Shown: in pieces, positions 9,075 through 20,433 of the stretch | Numbering within the stretch: the first letter of the stretch is position 1 | How the letters are laid out: every line of letters starts with the position of its first letter | Assembly (NCBI RefSeq): GCF_009712605.1 | Contig: NZ_WASO01000002.1 | Span: forward strand, 221,021-285,020 | Length of the DNA stretch: 64,000 nucleotides | Direction: 5' to 3' | Origin: Paludibacter sp. | GTDB taxonomy: Bacteria > Bacteroidota > Bacteroidia > Bacteroidales > Paludibacteraceae | Notes under the pieces: model-generated | Databases searched by the model: none | What the model was told of the DNA's origin: nothing | The model's input: only the letters and a program-made list of their open reading frames with translations | Made by a program: the position numbers and the translations under genes

Positions 9075-10070
9075 TCAACCGGCTTTAATATTGCTTATTG
9101 GGTAATCAGTTATGTACAATGACAACATGAATTTGAATAAACGGAGCCTTTTTTTACTGAAAAACTTTAATGTCTTTGATCTGCCAAATAATGGGAATCG
9201 CATACTCCATAATAACTTTGATAATTGTTGTTTTTGGCCTTTGGGGAGTCTGGTATAGAGCTTGTAATTCTGTTTGTCCCATATGAAGTCTGAAATAAGG
9301 GTTGCAAATTCGTTCTTGTAATGTTCTAGTTGATTTGCTTGCATTAGGTATTTTCTTATTTCTTCGAGAAACTGAATTTGCTTAATTGGTAAATTTGAGC
9401 CAGGTTTACTTGACTCGCTTTCCATCTGTTTATTCCAAATATAAAATTCTTGATTAATATAATGTATTTTATCTGTAGATAAGAATGCTTGTAAATTGAA
9501 AAGTGTGTCCTCTTCGTAAAATATTAATCTGCTTTTAAATGATAGAGCATGAGTATCAATAAATGCTTTTTTAAATATAGAGCCCCATACACTTTTTGAT
9601 AAAATGTTTTGATTAACAGCAGGATCCATAGGTAAAATGATTGATCTGATTACATCGTCTTTACCCGGATTGTTATATTTGATGATTTCAGTTCTGTCAT
9701 TGTACTTTATGCTAGAATTGCTAAACACGATGTCCGCATCACATTCCCTCGCTTTTTTATATAGAAGTTCATACATGTTTAGGGCTCTGGTATCGTCATG
9801 GTCAGAAAATCCAATATATTGACCCGTTGCTAAAGAGATTCCTTTGTTCCTGGATTCAGCAATGTGTAAATTCGCTTCATTGATGATATATTTAATCCGA
9901 TCATCCTTTAATGCATATTCTTTAACAATGCCAATACTTCCATCCGTTGGGGCATCCAGAATACAAATGATTTCGATGTCTTGTAGTGTTTGATTAATCA
10001 GCGTATCTAAACATTCATAGAGCCTGTCGCCTGCATTGTGGATTGGAACGATAACTGAAATTAGGGGCAT
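9075..10070 (-). CDS. Family 2 glycosyltransferase
   Basis: Protein of 331 residues. GT-A start PLISVIVPIHNAGDRLYECL, nucleotide-binding EIICILDAPTDGS (about 33-45), then AESRNKGISLATGQYIGFSDHDD (about 72-94) whose terminal HDD replaces the usual DxD metal motif. The remainder, rich in aromatic residues, is typical of bacterial capsule and O-antigen GT2 enzymes. Cytoplasmic face enzyme, product and donor not predictable. It lies 24 bases downstream of the next GT2 gene (10095..11054) in the direction of transcription, consistent with co-transcription. Confidence 0.85.
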   Translation of the reverse strand: MPLISVIVPIHNAGDRLYECLDTLINQTLQDIEIICILDAPTDGSIGIVKEYALKDDRIKYIINEANLHIAESRNKGISLATGQYIGFSDHDDTRALNMYELLYKKARECDADIVFSNSSIKYNDRTEIIKYNNPGKDDVIRSIILPMDPAVNQNILSKSVWGSIFKKAFIDTHALSFKSRLIFYEEDTLFNLQAFLSTDKIHYINQEFYIWNKQMESESSKPGSNLPIKQIQFLEEIRKYLMQANQLEHYKNEFATLISDFIWDKQNYKLYTRLPKGQKQQLSKLLWSMRFPLFGRSKTLKFFSKKRLRLFKFMLSLYITDYPISNIKAG

Positions 10071-10094
10071 ATTCTAAATTATAATAGCTTTTGT

Positions 10095-11054
10095 TTATAG
10101 CCTGATATAGGGATATCGCAAATATAGATACTTGAAAAGAGATAGGTAGGGTCTTATTTTTTTAAGATTAGTTTGACGTATTAAAGCTTTGTATTGTGAT
10201 CTGTTTTTTCGATCAAACATCCTCAAATGTTTGACTATATTTCCTAACTGATACTTGATTAAGTCATCTAAAATAGTAACAAAACGCTGATTTATATTCT
10301 TATTATTTAAGAAAATACTGCGCAGCTTATCACATCGTAATGCTAACTGAATCCAATATTTTAGGTGAACAGGAGAAATTGGCCGGTTTGTAATTGAGGA
10401 TGAATTATTTCGATAAAAATAGGGAGCTATATCCAGATGTTTCACTTTTTGAGCCACCGCAAACATCTTTATTGAATAATCCGAATCTTCAAACATTACT
10501 TTTTCAGCAAACTCCAAGCTGTTTTCCGTAAGGAATGATTTTTTGCAAATTCGCCGCCACGCTTCAACTCCTTTTTGCCACCACAATTCGTTGGTGTCAA
10601 AATAAAATTCGGCTCCGCTGCAAGTTTCCAGTGTGTAATGTGTGTGGTACGGGATTATACTTCCGTCATCATTTACTACCAGATAATCGAAATGTAATAT
10701 TTCCGGTTGATGATTATTTAGTTCTTGCGCCAACGCTTTCAAAATATTGTGCTGAATATAATCGTCCGAGTCAATAAACCAGATGTATTTGCCGACGGCA
10801 TGTTGCAATCCGATATTTCTTGCTGAACCGAGTTTTACATTTTCAGGGAGAGCAATTAATATTAATGTCGAAAATTCTTTTTGAAGCCCGATAACTATAT
10901 CTTTGCTATTGTCTGTAGAGCAATCATCCACTACAATTACTTCATAGTCTTCTAAAGGAATATCCTGTTGGTATAGACTCCTGATGCATTGTTCGACGTA
11001 AGGAGCTACGTTGTAAACCGGCACTATCAATGAAAGAAAAGTTTCTGATTCCAT
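10095..11054 (-). CDS. Family 2 glycosyltransferase
   Basis: Protein of 319 residues. Standard GT-A motifs: LSLIVPVYNVAPYVEQCIRSL (about 7-27), EVIVVDDCSTDNS (about 38-50), GSARNIGLQHAVGKYIWFIDSDD (about 75-97; DSDD is the metal/nucleotide motif), and a conserved acidic pair in EKVMFEDSDYSIK (about 182-194), which fits the catalytic base region of GT2 enzymes. No membrane segment. It begins 2 bases after the stop of the upstream GT4 gene, so the two are almost certainly translated from one message. Confidence 0.87.
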   Translation of the reverse strand: MESETFLSLIVPVYNVAPYVEQCIRSLYQQDIPLEDYEVIVVDDCSTDNSKDIVIGLQKEFSTLILIALPENVKLGSARNIGLQHAVGKYIWFIDSDDYIQHNILKALAQELNNHQPEILHFDYLVVNDDGSIIPYHTHYTLETCSGAEFYFDTNELWWQKGVEAWRRICKKSFLTENSLEFAEKVMFEDSDYSIKMFAVAQKVKHLDIAPYFYRNNSSSITNRPISPVHLKYWIQLALRCDKLRSIFLNNKNINQRFVTILDDLIKYQLGNIVKHLRMFDRKNRSQYKALIRQTNLKKIRPYLSLFKYLYLRYPYIRL

Positions 11055-11056
11055 TC

Positions 11057-12250
11057 TTAAAGATCTGTTTTGGTAGAAAACGTAGGTATTAGTTCTTCAT
11101 AAATTCGGAGAAGTTTTTCTCTGAAAGCTTTCTGTCCAAAACTCTTTCTGATGCGGTTGGAAATGACCTCTGGATTGTAGATTGCTCTTTGTTCAAACAT
11201 TTTCTTAATAGCATCAGCAAATGCCCTCGGATTGCGAATAGGGACAATAATTCCGTTTGTATGATCTACAAAGTCGCGAATTCCTCCGCTATCGGTACAG
11301 ACCACCGGTAAGCCATTCATAATGGCCTCAGCTATGCCTACTCCAAAGGTTTCTGATAAACTGGAGGAAACCAAAAAAGAATAGCGTCGGTAGGATGATA
11401 ATAATTCTTTCCTCTCTTTTCTTCCTTTAATACTAATGAGCTCTGACAAGCCTCTTTTTTCAATGTCTTGCTGTAAATTATAGCGGGGGTTATCATCAAT
11501 CTGATACTCCCGATTACAGTCAATGCCAATTATATCAAGATGAAAATTGGTAAATTCATCTGTTTTTAATAAAGAAATTGCATCTAAAAGTACATCGATG
11601 TCTTTGTCTGCGAAATGGCTGGCAACAAACATAATATTTCGGTTTTCAAACTTGGAATCAAATTGCTCTGGCACATAGCTGTCCAATAACAGATTACCGA
11701 CAATTTCCGTATATCGCATTTTTATACCATTGGTTAAGAGTGTGCGATATTGGTAATTACTGCCACATAAAACCATGTCCGCTTTTTCATACACCAGCTC
11801 TTTTAGGCGCTGAAAACGGTTTGCTTCGTGTCGTACAAATAATATGTGTTCGCTCATCACTACCGGAATCTGATGTGATTTAGCCCATTCACAAATAAAA
11901 ACAGCAGTGTCGCTAATTTGATGGATGTGAACCAAATCAGGTTGGCTTCCTTTGTATAATTCTCGAATGCACTTATCCAATCGGTGCATTAACCAATTGG
12001 ATTGTTTCTTGCCTAAAATAGAGGGCAGATGATTGATGAAACTATAATGAATTCTGTAAATGTCATCTTGTTGAATTGAAAATGCAGGAATCTTATGCAG
12101 AACAAATTGGTTGATTGCTTTCTTCTTCCCCAATGTTTCCTGAGTGCCCAGTATCACTTTAAACTCATACAAGTCAGATACAGCATTCATCTGATCCTCA
12201 AAGAAATTTGCCGGCCATCCATCAGGCACAAATAATATTTGATGTTTCAT
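11057..12250 (-). CDS. Family 4 glycosyltransferase
   Basis: Protein of 397 residues in GT-B arrangement. The N-terminal half carries HIHQISDTAVFICEWAKSHQIPVVMSEH, an acceptor-domain pattern. The C-terminal half has NIMFVASHFADKDIDVLLDAI (about 205-225), the donor-binding SSSLSETFGVGIAEAIMNGLPVV (E-x7-E, about 297-319) and CTDSGGIRDFV. It should add a sugar with retention. Its start codon overlaps the stop of the upstream gene by four bases (ATGA), which indicates translational coupling with 12247..13137. Confidence 0.85.
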   Translation of the reverse strand: MKHQILFVPDGWPANFFEDQMNAVSDLYEFKVILGTQETLGKKKAINQFVLHKIPAFSIQQDDIYRIHYSFINHLPSILGKKQSNWLMHRLDKCIRELYKGSQPDLVHIHQISDTAVFICEWAKSHQIPVVMSEHILFVRHEANRFQRLKELVYEKADMVLCGSNYQYRTLLTNGIKMRYTEIVGNLLLDSYVPEQFDSKFENRNIMFVASHFADKDIDVLLDAISLLKTDEFTNFHLDIIGIDCNREYQIDDNPRYNLQQDIEKRGLSELISIKGRKERKELLSSYRRYSFLVSSSLSETFGVGIAEAIMNGLPVVCTDSGGIRDFVDHTNGIIVPIRNPRAFADAIKKMFEQRAIYNPEVISNRIRKSFGQKAFREKLLRIYEELIPTFSTKTDL

Positions 12251-13137
12251 GACTGTAATGATTTGATCCAGCGTAATGGTTTGAGAAGAAGCTTTCCTAA
12301 TCGATAGTTTTTTGATTTCCGTATGGATTGTAGTTCTTTTTGAAGTTGATCTTGTGTTTCATGCGAACGTCGAATATATAGATCCATCAGTGTTGATTCA
12401 ATACTCTCAATTTCTTGGTATGAAAGTTGAATTCCACGAAATAAAGGCAGTTTCTCTCTCCATTTTCCATAAAAAGTTAACGTTGCTTTGATCCATTCTT
12501 GATTAAAGGACCCTTCAGATTTATGTTCTATTAAAATATCAGGAACAATTTGTACCTGAAGATTTAGTTCGTGGATTTGCATGCAAATGTCAAAATCATA
12601 TAAATGAAACCCATTGTAAGTCACGTCATCAAATTTGATTCGATGGTCAGTTGCCTCGAATAATGATTTTTTTATACAAAACCATACCCCATCTAACGTA
12701 ACGCCATATATGGGTATATTACTACTCACATTATAATGAAGTTGAGTTTTATAATTTTTGTTTTCGGTATATCCTTGAAGCAGATTCAAAGAGTAAAATC
12801 GGTCTTTATTGGGTAAATCCCAGCAAGATACTAATGGAATCTTTGAAAGATAATGAGACCCTCCAATCCCTATGATCCCGACGTTTTCAGCACTTAAATA
12901 TTCAATCACTTTTTCTCCCCAGTTTGGGGTGTGATACAGTATATCTTCGTGCATAAAGCACAAATAGGCATATTGAGCTCTTTTTACACCTTCATTGTAG
13001 GCCGAAAATATAGAGTAATTGTTCATGGAATTATCTATAAAGATGATTTCATATTCCACCCCAATAGTTTCTTCTATATTATTTTTTAACTTTTGCGATA
13101 TGGTTGAGCTTCGGGAACAAATGATGACGGATAGCAT
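12247..13137 (-). CDS. Glycosyltransferase-like protein (GT2-related, PF13712-like)
   Basis: Protein of 296 residues. It begins MLSVIICSRSSTISQKLKNN and has YEIIFIDNSMNNYSIFSAYNEG and YAYLCFMHEDILYHTPNWGE, a GT-A layout in which HEDI takes the place of the DxD motif. This pattern matches the glycosyltransferase-like family often found beside GT2 genes in O-antigen loci. The C-terminal 30 residues (YRLGKLLLKPLRWIKSL) are basic and amphipathic, typical of membrane-surface attachment. Coupled by a four-base overlap to the downstream GT4 gene. Confidence 0.75.
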   Translation of the reverse strand: MLSVIICSRSSTISQKLKNNIEETIGVEYEIIFIDNSMNNYSIFSAYNEGVKRAQYAYLCFMHEDILYHTPNWGEKVIEYLSAENVGIIGIGGSHYLSKIPLVSCWDLPNKDRFYSLNLLQGYTENKNYKTQLHYNVSSNIPIYGVTLDGVWFCIKKSLFEATDHRIKFDDVTYNGFHLYDFDICMQIHELNLQVQIVPDILIEHKSEGSFNQEWIKATLTFYGKWREKLPLFRGIQLSYQEIESIESTLMDLYIRRSHETQDQLQKELQSIRKSKNYRLGKLLLKPLRWIKSLQS

Positions 13138-13156
13138 AAAATTGTTTTTTGTAAAT

Positions 13157-14188
13157 TTACATGCCTTTTTTCTGTTTTTTAATCAGGTAAGACTTTACTA
13201 GATGTCTTGCACTTTTAGGCAATAAAATTTTTGATAGCAGTGCACAAAAAATTCTTTTTTTTTGATTTGTGTATTTTAATGCCCTAATCATATGATACAA
13301 TGCATGCCTTTTTTCTCCATTATCTCTTAAAAAAATAGCTTCAGCTTCGCATTCTATTGAAAGTTGATGTTTGAATATTTCAACGAGATATAAAAAACTT
13401 CCAAGATTTTTTTTTGAATGAATCTTGGTTTTTAAAAAGGCAATAAATTTTTTGCGTAGAAAAATGTCATATTTGTAAATAAACAGCTCTTTCTCTCTGT
13501 TTGATGATGCAATTACGCTTAGTTGATGATCTCTGAAATAGTTTAAATTTTCTGCACAAAATGCAAGTTTTCCAATTGTGAGTAACTTTAACCATAAAAG
13601 CCAGTCTGCACAGTATTTTACATCAATATCAGTTCTACCCACTTCAATAAAAGCTTTTTTCCTGAATATGACTCCGCTGGCATTCGGAATGGTGTTCTTG
13701 AAATATAAGAACTTCTCTATATAAGACAACCCATCAATAATAAAATTATTATCGAATATACATCCTAAATCCTTTGTCCAGTCATTCCAACTTCCTGCTA
13801 TGTTACCCATTGAATCTGTCTTTAATGATTGGCAATATGAAATGACAATGTCATTAGATTCTATTCCATTTTTAATTACTTTTTCAAGGAAGTGTTTATC
13901 TGCGTAGTCATCTGCTTCTGCGATCCAGATCCACTCTCCCGTTGCATATTCTATTCCTTTATTCCATTGAATAAAAGGGGATCCACTGTTTGCTTCGTAA
14001 TATACGATTTTTTTTATTTTGGGATGATTCTTGTATTCTTCAATAATTGATTTGCTATTATCTGTAGAATGATCATCCAAAATAATCACTTCAAAATCCT
14101 GGTAAGTTTGATTGATTACACTCTCAATTCGTTGTTTTAAATAGATAGCATAATTGTAATTGGGGATTATTACGGATATTTTTGGCAT
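13157..14188 (-). CDS. Family 2 glycosyltransferase
   Basis: Protein of 343 residues. Clear GT-A motifs: ISVIIPNYNYAIYLKQRIESV (about 4-24), FEVIILDDHSTDNSKSIIE (about 32-50), PFIQWNKGIEYATGEWIWIAEADDYAD (about 75-101; EADD as metal motif). The C-terminal part is basic and lysine-rich (KKQKKGM), common for peripheral membrane attachment. The local sequence is more AT-rich than the neighbouring housekeeping genes. Its first base is shared with the last base of the upstream methyltransferase gene, so the two are translationally linked. Confidence 0.87.
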   Translation of the reverse strand: MPKISVIIPNYNYAIYLKQRIESVINQTYQDFEVIILDDHSTDNSKSIIEEYKNHPKIKKIVYYEANSGSPFIQWNKGIEYATGEWIWIAEADDYADKHFLEKVIKNGIESNDIVISYCQSLKTDSMGNIAGSWNDWTKDLGCIFDNNFIIDGLSYIEKFLYFKNTIPNASGVIFRKKAFIEVGRTDIDVKYCADWLLWLKLLTIGKLAFCAENLNYFRDHQLSVIASSNREKELFIYKYDIFLRKKFIAFLKTKIHSKKNLGSFLYLVEIFKHQLSIECEAEAIFLRDNGEKRHALYHMIRALKYTNQKKRIFCALLSKILLPKSARHLVKSYLIKKQKKGM

Positions 14189-15024
14189 TAACGAATCAAT
14201 GAAAGTTTATGCTTAATATAAGAAAGCGGACTTATGAGAATCTTTCCAAGTTTAAATGCATTAGTGTTGCGAACTGATCTTTCTGTTTCAATAAGATCGT
14301 TATCCGTAATTATTTGCTCAAATTCACGATAGCAAATTATTTGATTTTTAGGAGTGAAGTTAAGATCGTCTGTTCCTATGGCGATATTATAAATAGGATT
14401 CAATCTAGATGAATTTCCTTTCTTGTCTATAATTAACGGTGTCTTATAATTTAAAGAATCTTCGTCGAGTGCAATTATAGATCCAACAAAAGTTCTTTGA
14501 GCATAAAAAATAGATCTTGAGAAATGATTTTTTATTAAATCTCTAAATTCTTCATAATATAATTCCTTTACATGGAATTTGTTTTGATAATTAGGTAGAT
14601 CAGAATAGTAATATTTGTCAGGAGAAGAAATTATAAGGATGCCATTATTCTTTAAGACTCGCTTTATTTCAAGCATCATTTCTTTATGTTTGTCATGATG
14701 CTCAATTGTTTCAAAACTTACGACAATGTCAAAAGTATTGTTAGGTAAAGGGATTGCAGTCGCATTGCCTTGAACATATTTAAGGTTGTTAGACTTATAT
14801 TTATTATTAGCGTGTTCTATTGCTTCATTGCTTATGTCAACACCTACAGTCTCTTTAGCATGTTGAGACAAGAGATGTGAGCCATATCCCTCCCCTGATG
14901 CAATATCGAGAACAGTTTTTCCCCATAAATCAATTTGATTTATAACAAAATAATAGCGATTGAGGTGTTCTAATTCTATTATTCCGCTTTCACCGGGAAT
15001 GAATCTTTCTCCAGTTGCTTGCAT
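14188..15024 (-). CDS. Class I SAM-dependent methyltransferase next to the exporter ATPase
   Basis: Protein of 278 residues. SAM-binding motif I is VLDIASGEGYGSHLL (about 39-53), then VGVDISNEAI, the acidic end of strand 2, and FDIVVSFETIEHHDKHKEMMLEI (about 100-122). The opening MQATGERFIPGESGIIELEHLNRYYF is characteristic of methyltransferases from O-antigen and capsule loci. It sits directly downstream of the wzt-like gene (6 bases). In ABC-transporter-dependent systems a terminal methyl or phosphate cap is recognised by the Wzt C-terminal domain (E. coli O8/O9 WbdD paradigm), so a chain-terminating role is reasonable but inferred. Confidence 0.8.
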   Translation of the reverse strand: MQATGERFIPGESGIIELEHLNRYYFVINQIDLWGKTVLDIASGEGYGSHLLSQHAKETVGVDISNEAIEHANNKYKSNNLKYVQGNATAIPLPNNTFDIVVSFETIEHHDKHKEMMLEIKRVLKNNGILIISSPDKYYYSDLPNYQNKFHVKELYYEEFRDLIKNHFSRSIFYAQRTFVGSIIALDEDSLNYKTPLIIDKKGNSSRLNPIYNIAIGTDDLNFTPKNQIICYREFEQIITDNDLIETERSVRNTNAFKLGKILISPLSYIKHKLSLIR

Positions 15025-15030
15025 ATATAC

Positions 15031-16335
15031 TTATTTAATAATTTCAACTCGTTGAGTCCAATCTAATTTCGGTCGAATTATCCCGGGTAAATCCCCTCGA
15101 TGGTGCTCATTCCGGGTTAATGCATTCATTGCTTCGATAATGTTGATGCGTGCTAATTGCATCTCGTGAAATAGTATTTCAAAAGGGTTATATCTCATAC
15201 AGGCGAAGCTAAAATCAAGTGTGTCGCTTTGTAGTAAGTTTGCTGGAATCCAGGATATTATTTTGTATTTTCCTCGCTTAATGGTCTTGATTCCTTCATA
15301 TGAATTCCCATCGTGTGAGGTGAATAAATGTGTCTCTATATTATTAAAAACATTAATACCATGAGTAAAGAAAGGGACATCTTCGGTTACTTCATATTCG
15401 ATGCAAAATCCGAATTTCTGATTAATGAACGCAAAATCTATCTGGTTGTTATTGCTATCGATAAAATATACTTTGCGTATTTTTATATAATGATTTCCAG
15501 GACATTCAGATCCATTCCAAATTCTTTGGGGAGAAATTGTATTTGTGGAAGATAGGTATTGTTTTACCACCGATTTAATATTGTTTTCAATCAATATTCT
15601 TCCATTGTTTAGTAAAATGCCTCTAGTACATAAATCTGTGATTGCCGCCATATTATGACTTACAAACAATACCGTTCTTCCTTCTCCTCGAGATACATCC
15701 TGCATTTTGCCGATGGCTTTTTTTTGGAATTCGGCATCGCCCACGGCAAGGACTTCATCTACCACTAATATCTCCGGTTCAAGGAAAGCGGCTACTGCAA
15801 AACCGAGGCGAACGGTCATTCCCGAGGAGTAACGTTTCACAGGAGTATCGATGTAGCGTTCTACACCGGCGAAATCGACAATCTCGTCAAATTTACGGTC
15901 AATTTCAGATTTGCGCATCCCCATAATGGCACCATTCATATAGATGTTTTCACGGCCGGTCATCTCGGGGTGGAAGCCGGTACCTACTTCGAGCAGGGAG
16001 GCAATGCGTCCTTTGGCTTTGATGTTACCCGTAGTGGGAGCAGTTACCTTGGAGAGTATTTTAAGAAGGGTGCTCTTGCCTGCGCCGTTCTTGCCGATAA
16101 TGCCCACTACATCGCCCTGTTCCACCTCAAAGTTAATATCTTTTAGCGCCCAAACGTACTCGCTGCTTCCCTTATGGGCGCGATCGTTTACCTCCCCGAT
16201 CCTCAGGTAAGGATCTTCCCGGCGCAGAATATTCATCTGCCACCACCGGTTCAGATCGTGGGAGAGCGTTCGGGTAGAAACAAGACCTAAGCGGTATTGC
16301 TTGGAGATATTTTCAAATTTAATTGCCGTAGGCAT
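15031..16335 (-). CDS. wzt: Polysaccharide ABC transporter ATP-binding protein, Wzt-like with C-terminal cargo domain
   Basis: Protein of 434 residues. Residues about 1-250 are an ABC ATPase with Walker A GKNGAGKST (81-89), signature YSSGM (169-173), Walker B ILVVDE (189-194) and the H-loop LFVSH. Its N-terminal segment (SKQYRLGLVSTRTLSHDLNRWW) is the elongated form seen in Wzt/TagH/RfbE exporters. Residues about 265-434 form an extra beta-rich domain like Wzt_C, which in E. coli O8/O9 binds the modified end of the glycan. Together with the Wzm-like permease at 17268 it should drive export of the undecaprenol-linked polysaccharide. A methyltransferase gene lies on each side. Confidence 0.88.
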   Translation of the reverse strand: MPTAIKFENISKQYRLGLVSTRTLSHDLNRWWQMNILRREDPYLRIGEVNDRAHKGSSEYVWALKDINFEVEQGDVVGIIGKNGAGKSTLLKILSKVTAPTTGNIKAKGRIASLLEVGTGFHPEMTGRENIYMNGAIMGMRKSEIDRKFDEIVDFAGVERYIDTPVKRYSSGMTVRLGFAVAAFLEPEILVVDEVLAVGDAEFQKKAIGKMQDVSRGEGRTVLFVSHNMAAITDLCTRGILLNNGRILIENNIKSVVKQYLSSTNTISPQRIWNGSECPGNHYIKIRKVYFIDSNNNQIDFAFINQKFGFCIEYEVTEDVPFFTHGINVFNNIETHLFTSHDGNSYEGIKTIKRGKYKIISWIPANLLQSDTLDFSFACMRYNPFEILFHEMQLARINIIEAMNALTRNEHHRGDLPGIIRPKLDWTQRVEIIK

Positions 16336-16362
16336 GACGTATTCGGTTAACGTTTAATAGGT

Positions 16363-17046
16363 TCATTTTTGTCGGACGCAAAACAGTATCCACGGACTTT
16401 GCGACAGCCAACATTTTAAGTGTAATAGTTTTTCCAACCATTCAAAGACCGGAACAAAAATGGAATTCGAAGATAAAGGAAAAGGCATCCAGTTCATTCC
16501 TTCCATTTTTTCAATCTCAAATCCGGTTTGAAGTAATAGTTCTTTCAAATCATTCAGCTCTATGTCGTGATAGGTGTAACCATCTCCTTTTATCCAATGT
16601 CTGATTTTGCGTAAAGTGAAACGCCAGCTTTGCGGATTCTGGTAAGTGAAAATAAATCGGCCTTCCTTTTCAAGCAATAGATTCACTTTTGAAAAATATC
16701 TTTTTAGATCGTTGAAATAGCCCAATGCTTCAATACACAAAATAAGAGAAAAGGTATCATTTAATTCGCTCTCTTCAAAATTTCCGCAGAGTGTTTTTAG
16801 TTTCGGATTTCGTTCTTTCGCCAACTGCAAAGCCTCTTGATTCAGATCGATCATGGTGATGTCTTTACTCAACTGTTTTTCATAAAGAGGAAGTGCAAAA
16901 CGGCCGGACCCCCCTGCAATATCAAGTACTTTGTCAAAATGACCTTCCCCGTATCGGGTAATGAACTCAAACTGACATTTGAATTTATAATGACCCACCC
17001 GGTTATTGTATGCTCTTTTATCTAAATAGTCCCAGTTATATGCCAT
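16363..17046 (-). CDS. Class I SAM-dependent methyltransferase between wzm and wzt
   Basis: I choose the ATG at 17046 (227 residues, starting MAYNWDYLDKRAYNNRVGHY) because the 17 codons upstream look like leader sequence and this start matches the usual beginning of the family. SAM motif I is VLDIAGGSGRFALPL (about 41-55), then ITMIDLNQEAL and the FSLILCIEALGYFNDLKRYF segment (about 96-115), followed by FIFTYQNPQSWR. It lies between the permease and the ATPase genes of the polysaccharide exporter, so it probably modifies the glycan or its terminus. No membrane segment. Confidence 0.8.
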   Translation of the reverse strand: MAYNWDYLDKRAYNNRVGHYKFKCQFEFITRYGEGHFDKVLDIAGGSGRFALPLYEKQLSKDITMIDLNQEALQLAKERNPKLKTLCGNFEESELNDTFSLILCIEALGYFNDLKRYFSKVNLLLEKEGRFIFTYQNPQSWRFTLRKIRHWIKGDGYTYHDIELNDLKELLLQTGFEIEKMEGMNWMPFPLSSNSIFVPVFEWLEKLLHLKCWLSQSPWILFCVRQK

Positions 17047-17267
17047 GGAGCCCGTAGTTAATGTGTCGTGTTTAATGTTCAAGGTTATAAAGTTCAAAGT
17101 TTAATGAATCAGGAAGGCTACCCATTAATAATTGATTCCAAGCTCCTTATGTTAACGATGAACTGCCTGGCTATGTCGTACCTACGGCACTCTGTTCCAG
17201 GAGATAATCCTATATGCTATAAATATATCGTGCCAAATGGCACTTTCTCACCACCTCACTTCCTGTA

Positions 17268-18119
17268 TTACACTGTGTCCATGAAGCTTCTTTGCACCTT
17301 GTTGAACACCACGATTCCGATGGCCAAAAGTGCCAACATAAAGCCAAAGCTGTAGGTCAACATGCCCCAGCTGAAAGTGCCGATACCTAAAGCTCCGTAC
17401 TTGAAAGTTTCTACAATCGCGGTCAGCGGATTTAACGCCATGATCCATTGCCTTTTTTCAGACATCACGCTTAGCGGATAAATTACCGGTGTGGCATACA
17501 TCCACAATTGCACGATGAACCCGAACAAAAGTGTCAGGTCGCGGTATTTTGTTGTGAGCGACGAGATGAGAATTCCGAAACCCAGCGAAAGCCCTGCCAG
17601 CATCACAACCAAGAACGGAAAAAGCAATAGATATTCGTTGGGGTGGATGTTGGCGCCGCTAAAGACGTAAAACAGATATACAGCAATGAGTAACGAAAGT
17701 TGAATGCCCATGCGTATCAAACTGGAAGTGACTGTCGAGAGTGGAACAATCAATCTTGGAAAATATACTTTACCAAAAATATCGGCGTTATTGGTAAACG
17801 TGTTCGAGGTACGGTTGAGGCATTCGGAGAAATAATTCCACATGCAGATGCCCGCTAAATAAAATAATGGTTGAGGCAGTCCATCGGTAGAGATTTTGGC
17901 AATTTTACCGAAGACTAACATGTACATGATGGTGGTCATGGCCGGTTGGATAAAAAACCAGAGCGGGCCTAAGATCGTTTGTTTGTAAGAAGTTATGATG
18001 TCGCGTTTAACGTACATCTGCCATAAGTCCCGGTATCGCCAGATTTCTTTGAAATCAATGTCCAGCAAATGACCTTTAGGCTTGATGACAGTTGTCCATT
18101 CTTGTTGTGTATTTTCCAT
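17268..18119 (-). CDS. wzm: Polysaccharide ABC transporter permease, Wzm-like
   Basis: I use the ATG at 18119 (283 residues, MENTQQEWTTVIKPKGHLLD), since the 19 codons before it are not conserved-looking and a -7 promoter element lies at 18166-18173. The protein has an amphipathic N-terminal part (DIDFKEIWRYRDLWQMYVKRDIITSYKQTILGPLW) and six predicted membrane helices, the ABC-2 membrane family pattern of Wzm/TagG/RfbD exporters. It forms the membrane pore for export of the finished glycan with the Wzt-like ATPase. A 221-base gap separates it from the methyltransferase downstream, so the two may be less tightly coupled than the rest. Confidence 0.88.
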   Translation of the reverse strand: MENTQQEWTTVIKPKGHLLDIDFKEIWRYRDLWQMYVKRDIITSYKQTILGPLWFFIQPAMTTIMYMLVFGKIAKISTDGLPQPLFYLAGICMWNYFSECLNRTSNTFTNNADIFGKVYFPRLIVPLSTVTSSLIRMGIQLSLLIAVYLFYVFSGANIHPNEYLLLFPFLVVMLAGLSLGFGILISSLTTKYRDLTLLFGFIVQLWMYATPVIYPLSVMSEKRQWIMALNPLTAIVETFKYGALGIGTFSWGMLTYSFGFMLALLAIGIVVFNKVQRSFMDTV

Positions 18120-18165
18120 CTTCGAATCAATGCATTCAGCTTGTGAAAAAATGTTGGTCGAAATG

Positions 18166-18173
18166 CAAATATA
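18166..18173 (-). promoter_or_regulatory. Candidate -7 promoter element for the exporter operon
   Basis: Minus strand TATATTTG matches TAnnTTTG, about 47 bases before the wzm start at 18119. It could be the main promoter of the polysaccharide locus, which is all on this strand below it. The -33 box is not clear. Confidence 0.5.
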
Positions 18174-18275
18174 CAAAATGAAATGAACAAGTCGTCCGAT
18201 TTTTTGTGAAAGTTGAAATAGAAAACAGAGACGAGAAATGAGTAAGGATGAATCTTCAATATTGAACCATAGATG

Positions 18276-18317
18276 CTAACACTAAACACTAAACATTCGT
18301 CATTAATAATTAACAAT

Positions 18318-18320
<3 letters not shown>
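18276..18320. repeat. Low-complexity ACTAAAC / TTAATAATTAACAATT repeat
   Basis: Intergenic tandem stretch with CACTAAACACTAAACATT and TCATTAATAATTAACAATTC. It runs into the stop codon of the ABC-F gene at 18318. The composition is like the in-gene repeat at 2663. Confidence 0.6.
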
Positions 18321-20243
<1,923 letters not shown>

Positions 20244-20267
20244 TTTTTAAACTGAAAATTGAATTTG

Positions 20268-20275
20268 CAAAGATA
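20268..20275 (-). promoter_or_regulatory. Candidate -7 promoter element for the ABC-F gene
   Basis: Minus strand TATCTTTG, an exact TAnnTTTG match, 24 bases upstream of the ATG at 20243, which implies a very short leader. No clear -33 TTTG. Confidence 0.5.
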
Positions 20276-20330
20276 CGAAAAAATAGATAGCGGTACAGAA
20301 GCGTGTCGTTAGAGTAGGGAAGAGCGAAGT

Positions 20331-20361
20331 AGTAATGAGTAATGAGTGTTTAGTTAGTGAG
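20331..20361. repeat. AATGAGT tandem repeat
   Basis: Short direct repeat AGTAATGAGTAATGAGTG followed by TTTAGTTAGTGAG. A similar GTAATGGATAATGAGTAAC lies at about 7808 upstream of asnB. Confidence 0.55.
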
Positions 20362-20433
20362 AAAGCGAACTGGTGAACGCCAAGTCATAAGCATTCTACA
20401 TTTCCATTTTGCTCTTTGTGATTGCTTTGTGTT

